NCBI GenBank assembly: GCA_951812535.1
Contig: CATOSK010000004.1
Span: 213,074-277,073 of the forward strand
From: an uncultured Dehalococcoidia bacterium
GTDB taxonomy: Bacteria; Chloroflexota; Dehalococcoidia; Lucifugimonadales; UBA3495
Direction of reading: 5' to 3'
DNA: 64,000 nt
The translations under genes and the position numbers were made by a program. Positions 19,237 to 29,178 of this stretch are shown here, in pieces; the stretch's first letter is position 1, and the number at the start of each line of letters is the position of its first letter. The notes below the pieces were generated by a model. That model was not told the DNA's origin. It did not search any database and was given only the letters and a program-made list of their open reading frames with translations.

Positions 19237-19816
19237 TCCATTAGTCCGGGAACAGCTAGAGGAACGAACACTTTCCAGGGTAGGGCGGAAGCCGATTCCG
19301 GTTCCGTCCGGGGTGAGGGTTGAGATCTTCGAGAACGGAGTGACGGTGACGGGGCCAATGGGAACCCTCACCCAAACCTATCATCCCGAGGTGGATGTCA
19401 AGCTGGAGGACGGGGAGGTCATAGTTGAACGCCGTTCCCCGCGCAAGTTCCACCATTCCCTGCACGGATTGACCAGAAGCCTGATTGCCAATGCAATCAC
19501 CGGGGTCACTGAAGGTTATTCTAAGACCATGGAGTTAATGGGCGTTGGTTACCGGGTCCAGCAGACGGGCGACGGAATCACGTTGAGCGTCGGGTACAGT
19601 CACACGGTGGAGATACAGCCGATTGACGGGGTGACGCTAACGGTGGAAGGGAATAACCGGGTCCACGTGCGAGGCCTGGACAAACAGAAGGTCGGTGCAC
19701 AGGCCGCGCAGATACGCAAGGTGAGGCCTCCCAACGCTTACAAGGAAAAGGGAATCCGGTACCAGGGAGAGGTTTTGCACTTCAAGCCGGGCAAGGCAGC
19801 GGCTCGGAAGGCTTAA
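19226..19816 (+). CDS. rplF: 50S ribosomal protein L6
   Basis: L6 lies near the GTPase-associated centre. The conserved part starts SRVGRKPIPVPSGV at residue 17 and includes MELMGVGYRVQ and PPNAYKEKGIRY, both diagnostic. The only start is the ATG at 19226 inside the end of rpsH, which adds a 16-residue leader (MSGSPLVREQLEER...) unlike the normal MSRVGRKP start. A GGAGGAGAG site sits 10 bases before it. Confidence 0.95.
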   Translation: MSGSPLVREQLEERTLSRVGRKPIPVPSGVRVEIFENGVTVTGPMGTLTQTYHPEVDVKLEDGEVIVERRSPRKFHHSLHGLTRSLIANAITGVTEGYSKTMELMGVGYRVQQTGDGITLSVGYSHTVEIQPIDGVTLTVEGNNRVHVRGLDKQKVGAQAAQIRKVRPPNAYKEKGIRYQGEVLHFKPGKAAARKA

Positions 19817-19880
19817 CGTCCAATTAGAAATCAAGCCCGGGGGACTTCCCCCGGGAAGGTAATGAGGTCACAAATCGGAA

Positions 19881-20234
19881 ATGCCCAAGGACAAAGATTC
19901 ACGAAAGCTCCGGTTGGTCAGGCACCGCCGAGTACGCAAGAAGGTCAAGGGGACGCCGGAACAGCCCAGGCTGTGTGTTTTTCGAAGCTTAAAATCGATC
20001 TATGCGCAGGTCATAGACGACTCTGAAGGGAAGACGCTGGTAGCAGCATCCAGCGCCGAGACGTCAGAAGATGGTTCCAAGACTGCGGCATCCGCTGCGG
20101 TTGGGAAACTGTTGGCCGAGCGTGCCAAAGCTCAAGGAATAACCCGCGTGGTGTTTGATCGCGGCGGGTTCAAATATCATGGCCGAGTCAAGGCATTGGC
20201 GGACGGAGCGAGAGAAGGGGGTCTTGAGTTCTAA
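19881..20234 (+). CDS. rplR: 50S ribosomal protein L18
   Basis: L18 binds 5S rRNA with L5. The 117-residue product has [21 protein letters not shown] near the N terminus and the C-terminal [26 protein letters not shown], both diagnostic. Its stop overlaps the rpsE start (TAATG). Confidence 0.97.
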   Translation: MPKDKDSRKLRLVRHRRVRKKVKGTPEQPRLCVFRSLKSIYAQVIDDSEGKTLVAASSAETSEDGSKTAASAAVGKLLAERAKAQGITRVVFDRGGFKYHGRVKALADGAREGGLEF

Positions 20235-20758
20235 TGGTTTTTGCACCTGCGAGACCCAGAGGCAACCGGTTCCAAGAAGAGGACCCTTCGGGTTTTTCCG
20301 AAAGAGTGGTCTACACACGTCGTATCGCCAAGGTGGTAAAAGGGGGACGGCGCCTTCGCTTCAACGCGCTGGTCGTAGTCGGCGACGGAGCAGGGAATGT
20401 GGGCGCCGGAATGGGCAAGGCCCTGGTGATACCGGATGCGGTCCGCAAAGGGAACGCGATCGCGCGGCGGGGCATTGTGAAGATACCGCTGAAGGGCAGC
20501 ACCATCCCGCACGAGATCACGGTTAAAGTGGGAGCATCGATTGTGGTCATCAAACCCGCCAGGGTCGGGACGGGGATTATCGCGGCAGGCGCGATGAGGG
20601 CCATCCTGGAATTGGGCGGGGTTCGCGACGTGGTCGGGAAGTCCCTGGGGTCCAGGAATCCGATCAATATCGTGGCGGCTACGCTGGAAGCGCTCCGCCA
20701 GCTGAGAGACCCGGCGGAGGAACTGGCCCGGCGACTCGGGACAGCGAATCCGCGGTAA
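20234..20758 (+). CDS. rpsE: 30S ribosomal protein S5
   Basis: S5 takes part in mRNA unwinding and decoding accuracy. The 174-residue product includes ERVVYTRRIAKVVKGGRRLRF, GKALVIPDAVRKG and GSRNPINIVAATLEAL. Length is normal, and it is coupled to rplR by a one-base overlap. Confidence 0.98.
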   Translation: MVFAPARPRGNRFQEEDPSGFSERVVYTRRIAKVVKGGRRLRFNALVVVGDGAGNVGAGMGKALVIPDAVRKGNAIARRGIVKIPLKGSTIPHEITVKVGASIVVIKPARVGTGIIAAGAMRAILELGGVRDVVGKSLGSRNPINIVAATLEALRQLRDPAEELARRLGTANPR

Positions 20759-20802
20759 GCCGTCTGGATTCCGGAAGGGTCCTGGTTTTTGTAGGTGCAT
20801 GA

Positions 20803-20991
20803 ATGGCCCAACTGAAGATTACCTGGAAGAAAAGCTATATCGGGAAGCCGCGCAATCAACGCCGCGTTATTGAGGCGCTGGGTTTGAAGCGGCTAAACCA
20901 CACGGTGGTGCACGGTGACACTCCCACGATACGGGGGATGGTCAACAAGGTGAGCCACCTGCTGGCAGTGGAGGAAGTGGCGGAGGATTAG
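20803..20991 (+). CDS. rpmD: 50S ribosomal protein L30
   Basis: The 62-residue product has the KKSYIGKPRNQRRVIEALGLKRLNHTV core typical of L30. The 172-base gap after it, before rplO, holds no obvious gene. Confidence 0.95.
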   Translation: MAQLKITWKKSYIGKPRNQRRVIEALGLKRLNHTVVHGDTPTIRGMVNKVSHLLAVEEVAED

Positions 20992-21163
20992 TACGCCGCG
21001 TGATACTACCTCTCCAAAGATTCTGAATCGCTCGACAACCGGTCGAGGCAACACCAACCCAGAGTCTTGTTTACCCGGCCAATTGGTCACGAAGTCGGTG
21101 GCGCCCGGGGAACCCCGGACGCCATCGATAAAGCACCGTGGAAACAAGCGGAAGAGACGACTG

Positions 21164-21607
21164 ATGAGAGAACATTTGTTAACCCCTCCCAAGGGAGCCA
21201 GAAAAGGGCGAAAGCGGATCGGGCGCGGTGACGCGGCCGGGCAGGGCAGCTATGCGGGCCGGGGCCTAAAGGGGCAGAAATCCCGTTCCGGGCATGGCAT
21301 CGTTGGTGGATTCGAAGGCGGACAGATGCGCATGATCAAGGGTCTGCCGATGAAGCGCGGGTTCACCAACACGTTCAAGACGGAGTACGCGCTGGTCCAA
21401 CTCGATATGCTGGAATTGTTCGACGCCGGCGACCGGATCACTCCAGAAGTCCTGAGAGAACGAGGGTTAATCCGGGAAAAGGGGATGCCGGTCAAGGTGC
21501 TGGCCAATGGAGAACTGACCAAGGCGGTGACGGTGGCCGCGCACAAGTTTTCGCAAGCGGCCCGGGCCAAGATTGAAGCCGCGGGCGGTTCGGTCGAGGA
21601 ACTTTAG
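21164..21607 (+). CDS. rplO: 50S ribosomal protein L15
   Basis: L15 is a late-assembly 50S protein. The start at 21164 gives MREHLLTPPKGARKGRKRIGRGD, which matches the family N terminus; a 27-residue upstream extension from 21083 is not conserved. The product (147 residues) contains GRGLKGQKSRSGHGIVGGFEGGQM. It ends 5 bases before secY. Confidence 0.96.
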   Translation: MREHLLTPPKGARKGRKRIGRGDAAGQGSYAGRGLKGQKSRSGHGIVGGFEGGQMRMIKGLPMKRGFTNTFKTEYALVQLDMLELFDAGDRITPEVLRERGLIREKGMPVKVLANGELTKAVTVAAHKFSQAARAKIEAAGGSVEEL

Positions 21608-21612
21608 GGCAG

Positions 21613-22941
21613 ATGATTGCTACGGAAACCCAGGGAGGGCGTTTTCCGCGGCTGATTCAAGCCGCGATTGATGCGTTCAGCCTGCCGGACCTGCGGGCGA
21701 AGATACTGTTCACCCTGGGGATGCTGGTACTGTACCGAGCGGTGGCCCATATTCCCATCCCGGGGATAGACCAGTTCCAACTGGACAACCTGTTCCGCAA
21801 CAACCAGCTGCTGGGATTCCTGGACCTGTTCAGCGGGGGCGCGTTGAGCCGCATGAGCATCGTCGCGCTGGGCGTCTTCCCGTATATCACGTCGTCCATC
21901 GTAATACAGCTGTTGACCCCGGTGATTCCCACGTTGCAACAAATGTCGCGGGAAGGGGACTCCGGAAGGGTCAAGATCAACCGGATAGTTCACTGGCTGA
22001 CGGTCCCGATCGCGATTTCGCAAGCTTTCGCCCAACTGGTCCTGCTGCAGCAGAGCGCGGTGCTGACCAATGTGGGGTTCACCGGAGATGCCCTGCTGCC
22101 CACGATGGCCGCGATCCTGTCGATGACGGCGGGAACGATGTTCCTGGTATGGCTGGGCGAACTGATCACGGAGAAGGGCATCGGCAACGGAATCTCGCTG
22201 ATAATCTTCGCGGGCATCGTGGTGGGGTTCCCGTCCCTGGTGACGCAGGGGTTCATCGACCGGGACAACCTGCTGGGGATCGGATTCTTCGTGATAATCG
22301 GGGTGCTGATTATCGCGTTGATAGTACTGTTCAACGAGGCGGCACGCCGGATTCCCGTGCAGTACGGGAGGAGCGTGTTCCGAAGCGGGCGAATGTACCG
22401 GCAGAGCGGTTCGACGTACATTCCGCTGCGGATCAACTCGGCGGGGATGATCCCGCTGATTTTCGCGTTTTCCATCGTGATCCTGCCGGGAACCATCGCG
22501 ACCTACTTCGCGACCAGCGGGGGATGGGTTGGGAACGTCGCTACTTACGTTTCAGACCTGTTTACGCCGACGGCCCCGTTGTATTGGGTCCTGGTGTTTA
22601 TCCTGGTGGTGATATTCACCTTCTTCTACACGCTGGTCGTCTTCAACCAGCAGAACATAGCGGAAAATCTGCAACGGAACGGCGGGTTCGTCCTGGGCAT
22701 CAGACCGGGGCAACCGACGCAGGACTACCTGAACAGGGTGATCGTCCGCATCACCATGGGCGGGGCCTTGTTCCTGGGGTTCGTGGCAATCGTCCCCTAT
22801 ATAGCGTCGCTGATTACGGGTGTACAGGCGGTATCCCTGAGCAGCACCAGCCTGTTGATAATGGTTGGAGTAGGACTGGATACCCTGCGGCAGCTAGAAG
22901 CGCAGTTGTTGATGCGGAATTACGAGGGGTTCCTGAGATAG
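21613..22941 (+). CDS. secY: Preprotein translocase subunit SecY
   Basis: SecY forms the protein-conducting channel of the Sec translocon in the cytoplasmic membrane. The 442-residue product has ten predicted membrane segments, the first near residues 30-50 after FSLPDLRAKILFTLGMLVLYR, plus family motifs such as GIGNGISLIIFAGIV and PLRINSAGMIPLIFA. It sits at the end of the spc block just before adk, as is standard. Confidence 0.98.
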   Translation: MIATETQGGRFPRLIQAAIDAFSLPDLRAKILFTLGMLVLYRAVAHIPIPGIDQFQLDNLFRNNQLLGFLDLFSGGALSRMSIVALGVFPYITSSIVIQLLTPVIPTLQQMSREGDSGRVKINRIVHWLTVPIAISQAFAQLVLLQQSAVLTNVGFTGDALLPTMAAILSMTAGTMFLVWLGELITEKGIGNGISLIIFAGIVVGFPSLVTQGFIDRDNLLGIGFFVIIGVLIIALIVLFNEAARRIPVQYGRSVFRSGRMYRQSGSTYIPLRINSAGMIPLIFAFSIVILPGTIATYFATSGGWVGNVATYVSDLFTPTAPLYWVLVFILVVIFTFFYTLVVFNQQNIAENLQRNGGFVLGIRPGQPTQDYLNRVIVRITMGGALFLGFVAIVPYIASLITGVQAVSLSSTSLLIMVGVGLDTLRQLEAQLLMRNYEGFLR

Positions 22942-22983
22942 AGCGGTCCGGGTAATGGACGCAGCGGCTATCCCGGGTGGACT

Positions 22984-23655
22984 ATGGCTGAATCCAATTT
23001 GTCGTTGAGGTTGGTCCTGTTCGGGCCCCCGGGGGCAGGGAAGGGCACCCAGGGGCAATTATTGAAGGACCAGTTGAGCATCCCGCAGATCACGTCGGGA
23101 GACCTGTTCCGCTTCCACCTGCGGAATGAAACTGAACTGGGGAAACGGGCCGGCGAGTTCATGCGGCAGGGATTGCTGGTACCCGACGAGGTGACGATAG
23201 ACATAGTGATGGACAAAGTGCTGGAATTGGCTCCAGAAGAGGGGTTCCTGCTGGACGGGTTTCCGAGGACCCTGAATCAGGCGGAAGCGCTGGACGCCGC
23301 CTTGTCGGAGCGTTCTCGGGGGCTAGACAGCGTGGTGTTCATCAATGTGCCCGACGACGAGCTGATCCGGCGCTTGTCGGGTAGATACACATGCAGGGAG
23401 TGCCAGGCGCCACACGGGGCATCGGAGGAAGGGGAAGCGCCCAAGAAGTGTTCCAGCTGCGGGGGAGAACTCTACCAGCGGGAGGACGACAGGGCGGAAG
23501 CGATCGCGAAACGGTTGGAAGTATACAAAGAAGAGACCCTTCCCCTACTGGGATTTTACGAACAGCGCAGGATCCTAGCAGACGTACCCGGGCTGGGGAG
23601 CGTCGAGGAAGTAAACGGGCGCGTGCTGGAAGCTCTGGGAGCAGGCCGGGGTTAA
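22984..23655 (+). CDS. adk: Adenylate kinase, zinc-lid type
   Basis: This enzyme interconverts ATP plus AMP and two ADP. The 223-residue product has the P loop GPPGAGKGTQ (from residue 14), the AMP site TSGDLFR and DGFPRTLNQAEAL, and a long lid with two cysteine pairs (CREC and CSSC), the zinc-binding form. Position between secY and map is the usual one. Confidence 0.97.
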   Translation: MAESNLSLRLVLFGPPGAGKGTQGQLLKDQLSIPQITSGDLFRFHLRNETELGKRAGEFMRQGLLVPDEVTIDIVMDKVLELAPEEGFLLDGFPRTLNQAEALDAALSERSRGLDSVVFINVPDDELIRRLSGRYTCRECQAPHGASEEGEAPKKCSSCGGELYQREDDRAEAIAKRLEVYKEETLPLLGFYEQRRILADVPGLGSVEEVNGRVLEALGAGRG

Positions 23656-23662
23656 CGCGCTG

Positions 23663-23691
23663 TTCACAATCGTGCCGAATAGGAGTACAAT
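23663..23691 (+). promoter_or_regulatory. Internal promoter at map, possibly giving a leaderless mRNA
   Basis: TTCACA (23663-23668), a 17-base spacer and TACAAT (23686-23691) match the promoter consensus at five of six bases each. The expected transcription start, seven bases after the -10 box, falls on the A of the map ATG at 23698. An AGGAG within the spacer could instead act as a ribosome site on the long transcript. Confidence 0.5.
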
Positions 23692-23697
23692 TTCCTG

Positions 23698-24504
23698 ATG
23701 AATCGCCGGAGAAAAAACCAGACGGCCTCCAACTCGCCATCCACTTACAAAGGGGGGATTACTATCAAGTCCCCCGAAGAATTGGAGGCGATGGCAAAGG
23801 CGGGGGCGATAGTTGGTTCGGCGTTAACCCTGTTGAAACGGTCGGTTGAGCCAGGGATCACAACCCGAGAACTGGACAACATCGCGTACAAAGAAATCCT
23901 GCGCTGCGGAGCCAAACCCGCATTCAAGGGGTACCAAGGCTTCCCGGGAACGATCTGCGCTTCGGTAAATGAAGAAATCGTCCACGGGATTCCCGGCAAG
24001 CGCGTGCTCCAAGAGGGCGACGTCATCAAGATGGACTGCGGGGCCACCCTTGACGGGTTCATAGGAGACGCGGCGGTTTCGGTGGCCGTGGGAGGAATCT
24101 CGCAGGAAGCCATCGATCTGATGGACGCGACGCGGACGAGCCTGGAGCTGGGCATACAGGCGGCGCAGCCAGGGAACCGCATCGGGGATATTGGGGCGGC
24201 GGTGCAGACCTATGCCGAGGGGAAGGGATACGGGGTCGTGCGGGAGTTCGTCGGACATGGGATAGGCCGATTCCTCCATGAGGACCCACAGGTCCCGAAC
24301 TACGGTGAACCCGGGAAGGGACAGCTCCTAAGGGCAGGGATGTGCATCGCGATCGAGCCGATGCTGAACATAGGCGATTGGCACACCCGCATCCTGGACG
24401 ATCAATGGACGGTGGTTACCCAAGACGGCAGCCTGTCCTCCCACTTTGAACACACGATAGCGATCACTGAGGAAGGGCCGAAGATTCTGACAGGCCATTC
24501 CTAA
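23698..24504 (+). CDS. map: Methionine aminopeptidase, type I
   Basis: MetAP removes the initiator Met from nascent proteins using two divalent metals. The 268-residue product contains the expected ligands: Asp113 (KMDCG), Asp124 (FIGDAA), His187 (GHGIG), Glu220 and Glu251, plus substrate-binding His96 (EIVHGIPG). The first 20 residues are polar and precede the normal ITIKSPEEL start, so the true start may lie further in, but no good ATG/GTG/TTG is there. A promoter at 23663-23691 would start transcription on this ATG. Confidence 0.96.
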   Translation: MNRRRKNQTASNSPSTYKGGITIKSPEELEAMAKAGAIVGSALTLLKRSVEPGITTRELDNIAYKEILRCGAKPAFKGYQGFPGTICASVNEEIVHGIPGKRVLQEGDVIKMDCGATLDGFIGDAAVSVAVGGISQEAIDLMDATRTSLELGIQAAQPGNRIGDIGAAVQTYAEGKGYGVVREFVGHGIGRFLHEDPQVPNYGEPGKGQLLRAGMCIAIEPMLNIGDWHTRILDDQWTVVTQDGSLSSHFEHTIAITEEGPKILTGHS

Positions 24505-24572
24505 TACCAGATTCAATACAGAATCCGAATTGGTTCCGACCACGGCAGTGGGAAGGAGTAGCGAACAGCAGT

Positions 24573-24791
24573 ATGGCGAAAAAAGAGGCCATTGAAGTAG
24601 AGGCAAAAGTGACGGAGGCCCTGCCGAACGGAATGTTCCGGGTGGAGCTTCCCAACGACCACCAGGTGCTGGCCCACGTCTCGGGCAAGATCAGGATGCA
24701 CTTCATCCGCGTCCTTCCCGGTGACAGGGTGCTGGTGGAACTTTCACCTTATGATCTGACCCGCGGGCGCATCACCTACCGGTTCAAGTAG
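24573..24791 (+). CDS. infA: Translation initiation factor IF-1
   Basis: IF-1 is a 72-residue OB-fold protein that binds the A site during initiation. Family motifs are [34 protein letters not shown] and [15 protein letters not shown]. It is in its usual place between map and rpmJ. Confidence 0.98.
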   Translation: MAKKEAIEVEAKVTEALPNGMFRVELPNDHQVLAHVSGKIRMHFIRVLPGDRVLVELSPYDLTRGRITYRFK

Positions 24792-24821
24792 CCCCGGGGA
24801 CGGTATCCAAGGAGCCTTGTT

Positions 24822-24935
24822 GTGAAAGTAAGCGCATCGGTAAAACCCAGGTGCAACAACTGCCGGGTAATCAAGAGGAAGGGCGTGGTGAGGATCATTT
24901 GCTCGAACGCCCGCCACGCACAGCGGCAGGGATAA
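24822..24935 (+). CDS. rpmJ: 50S ribosomal protein L36
   Basis: This 37-codon gene starts with GTG at 24822, preceded by AAGGAG with 7-base spacing. The product [20 protein letters not shown] continues with a region ending [11 protein letters not shown], so it keeps the three cysteines and the His of the zinc-binding (C+) form of L36. It sits in the expected place between infA and rpsM. Confidence 0.96.
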   Translation: MKVSASVKPRCNNCRVIKRKGVVRIICSNARHAQRQG

Positions 24936-24957
24936 ACCCAATAACAGGAGTCTGGCA

Positions 24958-25350
24958 ATGGTAAGAATTGCTGGGGTAGACGTTCCGGACCGGAAGCGGG
25001 CGCATGTTGCGCTCCGCAGTATTTATGGGATTGGGCCGACAATGGCGGCGGAGATCCTGGAGAAGGCAGACCTTGACCCGTCGTTCCCGCCGAGGATGAA
25101 CGAACTGAGCGAGGGCCAGGTTGACCGGCTGCGGGAGATCATCGACCGGGAATACCTCACCGAGGGAGACCTCCGGCGGGAGGTCAACCAGAATATCCGG
25201 CGGTTGATCGAGATTGGATCATACCGGGGTCTGAGGCACCGTCGGGGCCTCCCGGTTAACGGGCAGCGGACCCGAACCAATGCCAGGTCACGAAAGGGGC
25301 CACGCCGGACCGTGGCTGGGCGGGGCCGCCGCACTGGAGGCAAGAAGTAA
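24958..25350 (+). CDS. rpsM: 30S ribosomal protein S13
   Basis: S13 bridges the 30S head to the 50S subunit. The 130-residue product has [14 protein letters not shown], the [14 protein letters not shown] helix-hairpin-helix and the C-terminal [21 protein letters not shown]. Length is normal. Confidence 0.98.
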   Translation: MVRIAGVDVPDRKRAHVALRSIYGIGPTMAAEILEKADLDPSFPPRMNELSEGQVDRLREIIDREYLTEGDLRREVNQNIRRLIEIGSYRGLRHRRGLPVNGQRTRTNARSRKGPRRTVAGRGRRTGGKK

Positions 25351-25353
25351 ACG

Positions 25354-25737
25354 ATGCCAAGACCCAGAGCACGGCGGAGAGAGCGCAGAAACGTTCCGCA
25401 GGGGCGGGCGTATATCTACTCAACGTTCAACAATACACTGGTCAGCATCACCGATCCCGACGGCAACGTCCTGGCCTCGGCCAGCGCCGGCACCTCGGGA
25501 TTCCGGGGTTCACGGAAGGGGACGGCCTTCGCGGCCCAGCGAGCGGCCGAACAGGCTGCCCGGCAGGGAATCGATATGGGGATGCGCCAGATCGACGTAT
25601 ACATCAAGGGGCCCGGGTCAGGGCGGGAAGCGGCGATACGGTCGCTGCAGGGAGCAGGTCTGGTGGTGACCAGCATCAGGGACGTGACTCCGATTCCGCA
25701 CAACGGGTGCCGGCCACCAAAACGACGACGAGTTTAA
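25354..25737 (+). CDS. rpsK: 30S ribosomal protein S11
   Basis: S11 forms the platform near the E site. The 127-residue product includes [20 protein letters not shown], the [21 protein letters not shown] segment, and [15 protein letters not shown]. It starts 3 bases after rpsM. Confidence 0.98.
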   Translation: MPRPRARRRERRNVPQGRAYIYSTFNNTLVSITDPDGNVLASASAGTSGFRGSRKGTAFAAQRAAEQAARQGIDMGMRQIDVYIKGPGSGREAAIRSLQGAGLVVTSIRDVTPIPHNGCRPPKRRRV

Positions 25738-25750
25738 GGACCGACTGTTT

Positions 25751-26377
25751 ATGGGCAGATACACGGGACCCTCCTGCAGGCTGTGCCGGCGGGCGGGGGA
25801 AAAGCTGTTCCTCAAGGGAGACCGCTGCTTCACTCCACGCTGCGCGGTAGAACGCCGTCATGCGCCTCCGGGGGACATATCCAACCGGCGGCGGCGTTCG
25901 TCGGACTACGGAATTCACCTTCGGGAGAAGCAGAAGGCCCGGCAGATGTTCGGCGTGATGGAAAGCCAGTTCCGGGCGTACATGGACGACGCTTTCAACA
26001 CGCCAGGTATCTCGGGATTGAACCTGCTCCGCACGTTGGAGCGCCGGTTTGACAACGTGATATTCCTGTTGGGATTCGCCGACTCCCGCAAGCAGGCCAG
26101 GCAACTGGTGACGCACGGGCATTTCCGAATCAACGGGCGGAAGACCGATATTCCTTCCTACCTCGTGCGGACAGGAGATGCTATCTCGTGGAAGGAGGCG
26201 GACAAGCAGACGGAATTTTACCGGGAACGAACCGACGGGATACCGAAGCGGCCGATTCCGTCGTGGCTTTCGCTGGACCAGGGGGATATGAGCGGACAAG
26301 TGGTGACCATGCCCCCGGACGAGGAACTGCAACAGTCAATCAACTCCCGACTCATCGTTGAGTTCTATTCGAGGTAA
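25751..26377 (+). CDS. rpsD: 30S ribosomal protein S4, zinc-binding form
   Basis: S4 is a primary 16S rRNA binder and assembly initiator. The 208-residue product has an N-terminal zinc site of four cysteines (CRLC ... CFTPRC), the EKQKARQMFGVMESQFR helix and an S4 RNA-binding domain with DNVIFLLGFADSRKQARQLVTHGHF. Length is normal. Confidence 0.98.
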   Translation: MGRYTGPSCRLCRRAGEKLFLKGDRCFTPRCAVERRHAPPGDISNRRRRSSDYGIHLREKQKARQMFGVMESQFRAYMDDAFNTPGISGLNLLRTLERRFDNVIFLLGFADSRKQARQLVTHGHFRINGRKTDIPSYLVRTGDAISWKEADKQTEFYRERTDGIPKRPIPSWLSLDQGDMSGQVVTMPPDEELQQSINSRLIVEFYSR

Positions 26378-26385
26378 CTGGGTTA

Positions 26386-27528
26386 ATGTTAGAAAATGTC
26401 ATAGTCGCACCGGTGCAACCGGACGGCTCGCTGGAAGACTTTCCAGCCGAGATTCACCTTTCCGAGTCCGACGAGACTTACGGCAAGATAGTAATCGAGC
26501 CCCTGAAGGAAGGGCATGGCATAACTATCGGGAACCCGATGCGCCGCATCCTGTTGAGTTCGATCAAGGGGAGCGCGATTACGCAGGTCAAGATCCGTGA
26601 CGTGGTGCATGAATATTCGGCCATCCCCGGGGTTAAAGAAGAGGTCATGGACCTTCTTCTGAACATCAAGCGGATCCGGATCAACTCCCCGTCGATGCGC
26701 GACGGTAAGATGAGACTGGAAGTGATGGGCCAAGGGCCGGTGTGTGCCGGGGATATATCGACTTCGGAAGACTTCCATATCGTCAATCCGGAATTGCACC
26801 TGGCCACGCTGGACTCGGATGATGCGTCGCTATCCATCGAGTTTGACGTGGGATCCGGGTTCGGATACAGGGCGGTGGAGGAGCATGATCCATTTACAGC
26901 CCGGCCGGTAGGAGTCATGCCCCTGGACGCGGTGTTCAGCCCGGTGCGGAAGGTGAACTACAGCATCGAGCGCACCAGGCGGGGCGAGAAAACCAACCTG
27001 GAACGGCTGGTGCTGGACGTTTGGACGGACGGGACCATTTCTCCCCTGGAAGCGGTACGACAAGCGGCGGACGAATTGTCCAAATACTTCCAGTTGTTCA
27101 TATCCCTGAACCGAGAGGGAACCGCCTGGGAGATGGGGCCGACGGTCCAGGTTTCTCCCGAGATTTACCAGATGCCGATAGAGCGCCTGGAACTTTCTCC
27201 GAGAACCTTGAACTGCCTCAAGCGATCTCATATAACCCGGGTAGGCGAGGTCCTGGAGAAAAGCGGGGAAGAACTGCTGAAAATCCGAAACTTCGGGGAA
27301 AAATCCCTGGAGGAACTGCAGGAAAAACTGGCGGAACGCGGGATCAATGGATACCCGAGAAGTTTCGGTCCTGGATCGGAAGGCGGAGAAGCGCAGGCGG
27401 CCACGGCGACGGTCGTTGGCTTGGCGGACCTGGCAGAGGCCTGGAATCAAACTGCCCGGTTTGATGAAGACGCGGAAGGGGTAGAAGAGGAAGAACTGGA
27501 CAACGACGACGAGGAGGACACAGAGTAA
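26386..27528 (+). CDS. rpoA: RNA polymerase alpha subunit
   Basis: Alpha dimerises to start RNA polymerase assembly and binds upstream promoter DNA. The 380-residue product has the N-terminal assembly domain ([21 protein letters not shown], residues 39-59, is the usual signature), a linker, and the C-terminal DNA-binding domain with [16 protein letters not shown] and the [14 protein letters not shown] motif. An unusual acidic tail of about 45 residues (ending [14 protein letters not shown]) follows the C-terminal domain. Confidence 0.98.
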   Translation: MLENVIVAPVQPDGSLEDFPAEIHLSESDETYGKIVIEPLKEGHGITIGNPMRRILLSSIKGSAITQVKIRDVVHEYSAIPGVKEEVMDLLLNIKRIRINSPSMRDGKMRLEVMGQGPVCAGDISTSEDFHIVNPELHLATLDSDDASLSIEFDVGSGFGYRAVEEHDPFTARPVGVMPLDAVFSPVRKVNYSIERTRRGEKTNLERLVLDVWTDGTISPLEAVRQAADELSKYFQLFISLNREGTAWEMGPTVQVSPEIYQMPIERLELSPRTLNCLKRSHITRVGEVLEKSGEELLKIRNFGEKSLEELQEKLAERGINGYPRSFGPGSEGGEAQAATATVVGLADLAEAWNQTARFDEDAEGVEEEELDNDDEEDTE

Positions 27529-27530
27529 GA

Positions 27531-27887
27531 ATGGCTTCCCACCGCGTTTCCGGGCGCAATCTAAGCAGAAAGAAGGACCAACGCCGGGCCCTGTTGCGGG
27601 GGTTGACCTCGGAATTGGTCCAGCACGAGCGGATAACGACGACCCTGGCCAAGGCCAAAGAAACCAGGATCGTGGCCGAAAAACTGATAACCCATGGCAA
27701 GAAAGGCACGCTGCACCACCGGCGACTGGCACTGAGCCAGGTGCCGAACAAGAAGGTGGTGAAGAAGGTGTTCGACGACCTGTCCCAACGGTATGCCAGC
27801 CGGCCGGGTGGATACACCCGAATCACGAAGCTGGGGCCGCGCCAGGGGGATGGGGCACAGATGGCGGTGATCGAACTGGTGGAGTAG
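27531..27887 (+). CDS. rplQ: 50S ribosomal protein L17
   Basis: The 118-residue product contains [40 protein letters not shown] and [25 protein letters not shown], all diagnostic of L17. It follows rpoA by 2 bases as in most bacteria. Confidence 0.97.
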   Translation: MASHRVSGRNLSRKKDQRRALLRGLTSELVQHERITTTLAKAKETRIVAEKLITHGKKGTLHHRRLALSQVPNKKVVKKVFDDLSQRYASRPGGYTRITKLGPRQGDGAQMAVIELVE

Positions 27888-27929
27888 CACCGCGAGCGCC
27901 ACCTTTCTGAGGGCTCCACCAGACCAGAA

Positions 27930-28736
27930 GTGTCGAACGCACATGACATGCAACCGTGGAGCCGGGTTGCGATGGTGGTGGAATACGACGGCACCAGATA
28001 CGCCGGGTTCCAGTTACAAAGCGGCCAACCTACGATACAAGGAGAGATCGAAACAGCAATAAACCGGTTCACCGGGGAACGTACCAGGATACGGGGGGCC
28101 AGCAGGACCGACTCCGGGGCTCACGCCCAGGGCCAAGTTGTGGACTTTCTCAGCCAAGCTCCCTACACGATGGACCGTTTCCCCCACGCGCTGAACCACT
28201 ACCTTCCCCCGGATATCAGGGTGCAGCAGGCGCACCGGGTCGGGCTGGGCTTCAACTCCCGCAGAGATGCGGAGAGCCGAACATACCGGTACCGAATCAT
28301 GAACCGGCCCTGGCCTTCGCCCATCCACAGGTTTGACCACCATTGGGAGCGGGACCCCCTGGACATTGACAAGATGGACAGGGCGGCGCAGGCCCTGGCT
28401 GGAGTGCATGATTTCCGGCCGTTGTCCACGGGGTTTCCCCGGGACCGCAGCGCCGTGAGGGAAGTCTTCCGGTGGGGTGTGACGGCGGAAGAGGACGCGG
28501 TGGTGGTTGAGTGTGAGGCGACCGGGTTTCTCCGGCACATGATCCGACGGGCCAACGCCATCCTGGTTGAGGTTGGGAAAGGCCGATGGCCCGAAACGGC
28601 GACAGGGGAAGTCTTGGACGGGTTGGAAAGGGTGCCCCGGAAGCCGCTGTCTCTCCCAGCACGGGGCCTTTGCCTAATAAATGTCAAATATCCAAACAAC
28701 TGGAACAAGGGCAAGAACGCTAATGAAACGGACTAG
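27930..28736 (+). CDS. truA: tRNA pseudouridine(38-40) synthase
   Basis: TruA converts uridines 38-40 of the tRNA anticodon stem to pseudouridine. The product (268 residues from the GTG at 27930) has [14 protein letters not shown], the catalytic Asp in [16 protein letters not shown], and [12 protein letters not shown] start at the ATG 27948 ([15 protein letters not shown]) is about equally likely. The gene end overlaps the start of rplM, so the two are coupled. Confidence 0.95.
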   Translation: MSNAHDMQPWSRVAMVVEYDGTRYAGFQLQSGQPTIQGEIETAINRFTGERTRIRGASRTDSGAHAQGQVVDFLSQAPYTMDRFPHALNHYLPPDIRVQQAHRVGLGFNSRRDAESRTYRYRIMNRPWPSPIHRFDHHWERDPLDIDKMDRAAQALAGVHDFRPLSTGFPRDRSAVREVFRWGVTAEEDAVVVECEATGFLRHMIRRANAILVEVGKGRWPETATGEVLDGLERVPRKPLSLPARGLCLINVKYPNNWNKGKNANETD

Positions 28737-29169
28737 CACTTATTTTCCAAAGCCCGGGGCGGTGACCGATAATTGGCGGGTAGTTGACGCCTCCGGTCAG
28801 AACCTCGGCCGATTGGCCCGGGACATCGCCGTGGCGTTGCAGGGGAAGGACAAGCCGACCTTCACCCGGCATGTAATTACGGGTGACCATGTGGTGGTGG
28901 TGAACGCAGAAAAGGTGAACGTGACGGGCCGGAAGCTGTTGCAAAAGATGTACTACCGGCACAGCGGATACGTCGGCAATTTGAAGACGTTCATGCTGCG
29001 GGATATGCTGGAACAAAGACCCGAAAGGGTGATCCAGCTGGCGGTGAAGGGGATGCTCCCGCGCAACAAGATGGGCCGCCAGATGCTGCGACGGCTGAAG
29101 GTATATGCCGGAGCGGACCATCCCCATGAGGCCCAAGTGTCCTCACAGACAGAAGATAACGGAGGGTAG
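28723..29169 (+). CDS. rplM: 50S ribosomal protein L13
   Basis: L13 is an early 50S assembly protein. The start at 28723 ([12 protein letters not shown]) matches the family; an ATG at 28681 would add 14 non-conserved residues. The 148-residue product has [21 protein letters not shown] and the [21 protein letters not shown] core. It overlaps the end of truA by 14 bases. Confidence 0.95.
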   Translation: MKRTSTYFPKPGAVTDNWRVVDASGQNLGRLARDIAVALQGKDKPTFTRHVITGDHVVVVNAEKVNVTGRKLLQKMYYRHSGYVGNLKTFMLRDMLEQRPERVIQLAVKGMLPRNKMGRQMLRRLKVYAGADHPHEAQVSSQTEDNGG

Positions 29170-29178
29170 GTAAGCAGC

